This document shows positions 61,843 through 64,000 of a stretch of 64,000 bases of DNA, in pieces. The stretch is taken from positions 1,550,001-1,614,000 of the forward strand of contig OZ243937.1 of NCBI GenBank assembly GCA_965214085.1, read 5' to 3'. The position numbers were made by a program, and so were the translations under genes. The notes under the pieces were generated by a model. That model did no database searches. It saw only the letters and a program-made list of their open reading frames with translations, and was not told the DNA's origin. This stretch comes from UBA6055 sp965214085 (GTDB lineage Bacteria > Chloroflexota > Anaerolineae > Aggregatilineales > Phototrophicaceae). How positions within the stretch are numbered: the first letter of the stretch is position 1; every line of letters starts with the position of its first letter.

Positions 61843-62433
61843 ATGTCGCCTGATCACAATAGCCAGCCCCAGCAGGGCAGCGAAGGTCCGCTTGCAAACG
61901 ACCTGGAGATCGTGCATGACAGCATGCTGGATGGCTTGAGCCAGTTGGCGGATTACTTTGGCTTCAGCAAGGTGATGGGCCAGCTCTACGGCAGCTTGCT
62001 TTTGAGCGCGGAGCCGCTATCCCTGGACGATATGATGGCGCGTTTGGGCATATCCAAAGCCAGCGTCAGCACCAACATCCGCTCGCTTGAACATATGGGC
62101 ATGGTGCGACAAGTTTGGGTGCGGGGCGGCAGCGGGCGCCGCAAGTATTATCAGGCTGAAACCGATTTCTGGCAGATATTTTCCAATTTCCTCAGCGGCC
62201 GAGAGCTGCGTGATTTGGAACACGCGCTTTCGGTGATGCAGGAAAACCATCAGCGTATCTCGGCTGCTATCAACGACCTGCCGCCCGATCAGCAGATCCT
62301 GGCGCGTTTATACCTTGACCGCATCGCGCAGATGCAGGCATTGTTTCGCTTTGCGCAACTCATCATCAGCAGCGTCATGAACCAGGTTAGCGGCATCGAC
62401 GTCTCCGCTGTATCCAGCGTCGAGCTGCAATAG
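61843..62433 (+). CDS. GbsR/MarR-family transcriptional regulator
   Basis: 196 residues. The winged helix lies at about 40-105: YGSLLLSAEPLSLDDMMARLGISKASVSTNIRSLEHMGMV, followed by wing RGGSGRRKYYQAE. The C-terminal helical part serves dimerisation. GbsR-type members respond to osmolytes such as choline, but the ligand here is unknown; no transporter or dehydrogenase is adjacent. It precedes tRNA-Leu(UAG). Confidence 0.82.
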   Translation: MSPDHNSQPQQGSEGPLANDLEIVHDSMLDGLSQLADYFGFSKVMGQLYGSLLLSAEPLSLDDMMARLGISKASVSTNIRSLEHMGMVRQVWVRGGSGRRKYYQAETDFWQIFSNFLSGRELRDLEHALSVMQENHQRISAAINDLPPDQQILARLYLDRIAQMQALFRFAQLIISSVMNQVSGIDVSAVSSVELQ

Positions 62434-62441
62434 TTTCTCCC

Positions 62442-62470
62442 TTGTCGCCTGATTGCCTCCTGTCTATAAT
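62442..62470 (+). promoter_or_regulatory. Promoter of tRNA-Leu(UAG)
   Basis: TTGTCG (62442-62447), a 17-base spacer and a perfect TATAAT (62465-62470) end 20 bases before the tRNA. Confidence 0.65.
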
Positions 62471-62490
62471 TCTGGCGTGGGCGGCGCCTT

Positions 62491-62571
62491 GAGGAAGTGG
62501 CGGAATTGGCAGACGCGCATGACTTAGGATCATGTCTCTTTGAGGTGAGGGTTCGAGTCCCTCCTTCCTCA
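62491..62571 (+). tRNA. tRNA-Leu (anticodon UAG)
   Basis: Class II fold. Acceptor GAGGAAG/CTTCCTC, D arm GCGGAATTGGCAGACGC, anticodon stem CATGA/TCATG with loop CTTAGGA (TAG), short variable arm, T arm GAGGG-TTCGAGT-CCCTC. The discriminator is A. Confidence 0.95.
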
Positions 62572-62683
62572 TCACGATCTATCATTCGAGGCGCGCGACG
62601 CGCCTTTCGACATTTTGCTTGGAATCTGAATTGGCACACATGACCAGCGGCTGGCACAAGCCGTGAGAATACAGGGACGAATC

Positions 62684-64000
62684 TTGAACTTAACGACTGA
62701 AAGAATAGAAAACCACCGCGCCCAGTTTACGATCGAAATCGAAACCAACGAGCTGGAAGACGCCAAGCGCAAAGCCGCCCGCAAAATTTCACGGCAAGTT
62801 CGCATCAAGGGCTTCCGCAAGGGCAAGGCGCCCTACCGGCTGGTCGCGCAGGCTGTGGGCGAGGGCGCTATCCTTGAAGAAGCGATTGAGACGCTCGGGG
62901 ACAATCTTTACAAAAAAGCCTTGGAAGAAGCCGAAGTCCTGCCTTATGGACCCGGCGCCTTTGACGACTTTCAACTGGAACCATCACCAACTTTTGTATT
63001 CTCCGTGCCATTGCAGCCCGAAGTCGACCTCAATGAATATCAAGATATTCGCGTTGACTTTGAGGCGCCGGAAGTCAGCGATTACGATGTTGATCAAGCG
63101 CTGAAGCAGTTGCAGCAGCGCGCGGTCGAGGTTCTTGATGACTCGGTGGCAGTGGCCGCGCCCGGCAACCGCGTCACCATTGCCGTTGATAGCGAGTTCG
63201 TCGATGGCGAGCCGCAAGACGCAGCAGCCGACGCCGATGATGAAGCTGACGCGGCGGACGCGCTGACCGACGATAGCGGCGAAGATGCTGAGCCTGACCA
63301 GCAGGAGCCATATATTCCCAAGCAAGGCGATACTTTTGTCAGCGACGAAAACGCGACCATCATCCTAGATCCCAACGAAGACCCCTTTACTCATGGCTTT
63401 GTCGGGCATCTCATCGGCCTAGAGCAGGGCGCAAGCGTCTCGTTCGAATTGACGATTCCGGATGACGATGCCGACGAAACCATTATCGGGCGCCGCGTGG
63501 AATTCCATGTCACGATGAATAAAATCGAGTCCATCTCCATTCCCGAATTGGATGACGACTTCGCGCGCCGAGTTGGCAGAAATCGCGGTGATTTGGAACT
63601 GGACTTGGCTGGCTTGCGCGCCTCGATCAGAGACGAGCTGGAGCGGACGGCGCTGTCGCAGGCCAAGTCTGAATACTGCGACCAGGTATTAGAGAGGATG
63701 GTTGCAGGCGCCGAAATCAACTTTTCCGATTTCATGCTGGAACAGCAAATCGACGGCATTGTCGGCGAAGTCGAGCGCAACCTTCAGCAGCAACAGATTA
63801 GCCTGGACGATTATTTTCGCTTGACCAGCAGCACAAAAGACGATTTGCGTGATCAGCATCGTGAAAGCGCTGCCGATGCCCTGCGACACACGCTTGTCCT
63901 GTGGGAATTCGTAAGCGCGCAGGATATCACCATCAGCGACGAAGACATTGAGACGCGGGTGGATGCCATGGTGGCCGGCTATGGCGCTGGCCCTAAGGTA
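62684..64000 (+). CDS. tig: Trigger factor, 3' end outside window
   Basis: Ribosome-bound chaperone and prolyl isomerase. The frame is open to the last base, giving 439 residues so far. The N-terminal ribosome-binding domain has the signature GFRKGKAPYRLV near residue 45. The FKBP-like middle domain has VGHLIGLEQGASVSFEL, but about 38 acidic residues (roughly 172-209, rich in Asp/Glu/Ala) are inserted. The C-terminal arms follow from about 280 (PELDDDFARRVG). The start is TTG at 62684 behind AGGGA; an in-frame GTG at 62663 is possible. clpP or clpX would be expected downstream. Confidence 0.92.
   Translation, partial: MNLTTERIENHRAQFTIEIETNELEDAKRKAARKISRQVRIKGFRKGKAPYRLVAQAVGEGAILEEAIETLGDNLYKKALEEAEVLPYGPGAFDDFQLEPSPTFVFSVPLQPEVDLNEYQDIRVDFEAPEVSDYDVDQALKQLQQRAVEVLDDSVAVAAPGNRVTIAVDSEFVDGEPQDAAADADDEADAADALTDDSGEDAEPDQQEPYIPKQGDTFVSDENATIILDPNEDPFTHGFVGHLIGLEQGASVSFELTIPDDDADETIIGRRVEFHVTMNKIESISIPELDDDFARRVGRNRGDLELDLAGLRASIRDELERTALSQAKSEYCDQVLERMVAGAEINFSDFMLEQQIDGIVGEVERNLQQQQISLDDYFRLTSSTKDDLRDQHRESAADALRHTLVLWEFVSAQDITISDEDIETRVDAMVAGYGAGPKV

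Overview
The window looks like chromosomal DNA from a Chloroflexota bacterium, probably an uncultured Anaerolineae-type lineage. This is inferred, not searched. The GC content is moderately high. F420 biosynthesis genes sit beside a Rex repressor, a fatty-acid-type fabH/fabF pair, a YgeW/YgeY/SsnA purine cluster and many dispersed CACAGAG-type intergenic repeats. Genes are dense, often overlap by ATGA, and several start with TTG or GTG.

Layout. Bases 1-15.4 kb are mixed housekeeping and transport: a partial glycosidase-like gene, two Opp/Dpp-type ABC ATPases, tRNA-Val, dcd, argS, a methyltransferase, an ABC exporter, a large glycosidase-like protein with a lipoprotein, a DUF971 protein, a MaoC-like hydratase and galT. 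An IS982-like insertion sequence lies at 15.4-16.4 kb, followed by a repeat-rich spacer, tRNA-Leu(CAG), an ftsB-like gene, and ygfZ plus an atypical gmk on the minus strand.

Bases 19.6-45.6 kb hold an unbroken run of plus-strand genes. It begins with folD and contains a purine-degradation set: 8-oxoguanine/guanine deaminase, adenine deaminase, ygeY, ygeW, carbamate kinase, ssnA, xanthine-dehydrogenase-type subunits and a YqeC-MocA fusion. Two fold-type-II PLP enzymes, an unrecognised 147-residue protein and an unrecognised 584-residue protein with a nucleoside-phosphorylase-like C-terminus are mixed in. A coenzyme F420 module (npdG, cofE, FbiB-like reductase, cofD, cofC and a luciferase-like oxidoreductase) sits in the middle. 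A plausible reading is that purines are deaminated to xanthine or urate and handled by a molybdenum hydroxylase, and that ring-opened products feed carbamoyl phosphate to carbamate kinase for ATP and one-carbon units to FolD. No purine-specific regulator was seen.

Bases 45.6-64 kb contain a K+ channel with two RCK modules, purine nucleoside phosphorylase, fabF/fabH, an epimerase, a GNAT protein, proC, an F1-only ATP synthase cluster (atpA-G-D-C, no delta or Fo genes), an MreB homologue, rex, a GbsR-type regulator, tRNA-Leu(UAG) and the 5' part of a trigger factor gene. Rex-type operators can be read both in front of rex and overlapping a promoter in front of atpA, which suggests NADH/NAD+ control of ATP synthase. 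Intergenic spaces are peppered with two repeat families: a CACAGAG-rich direct repeat and short elements with TGTAGGGGCGA inverted ends.
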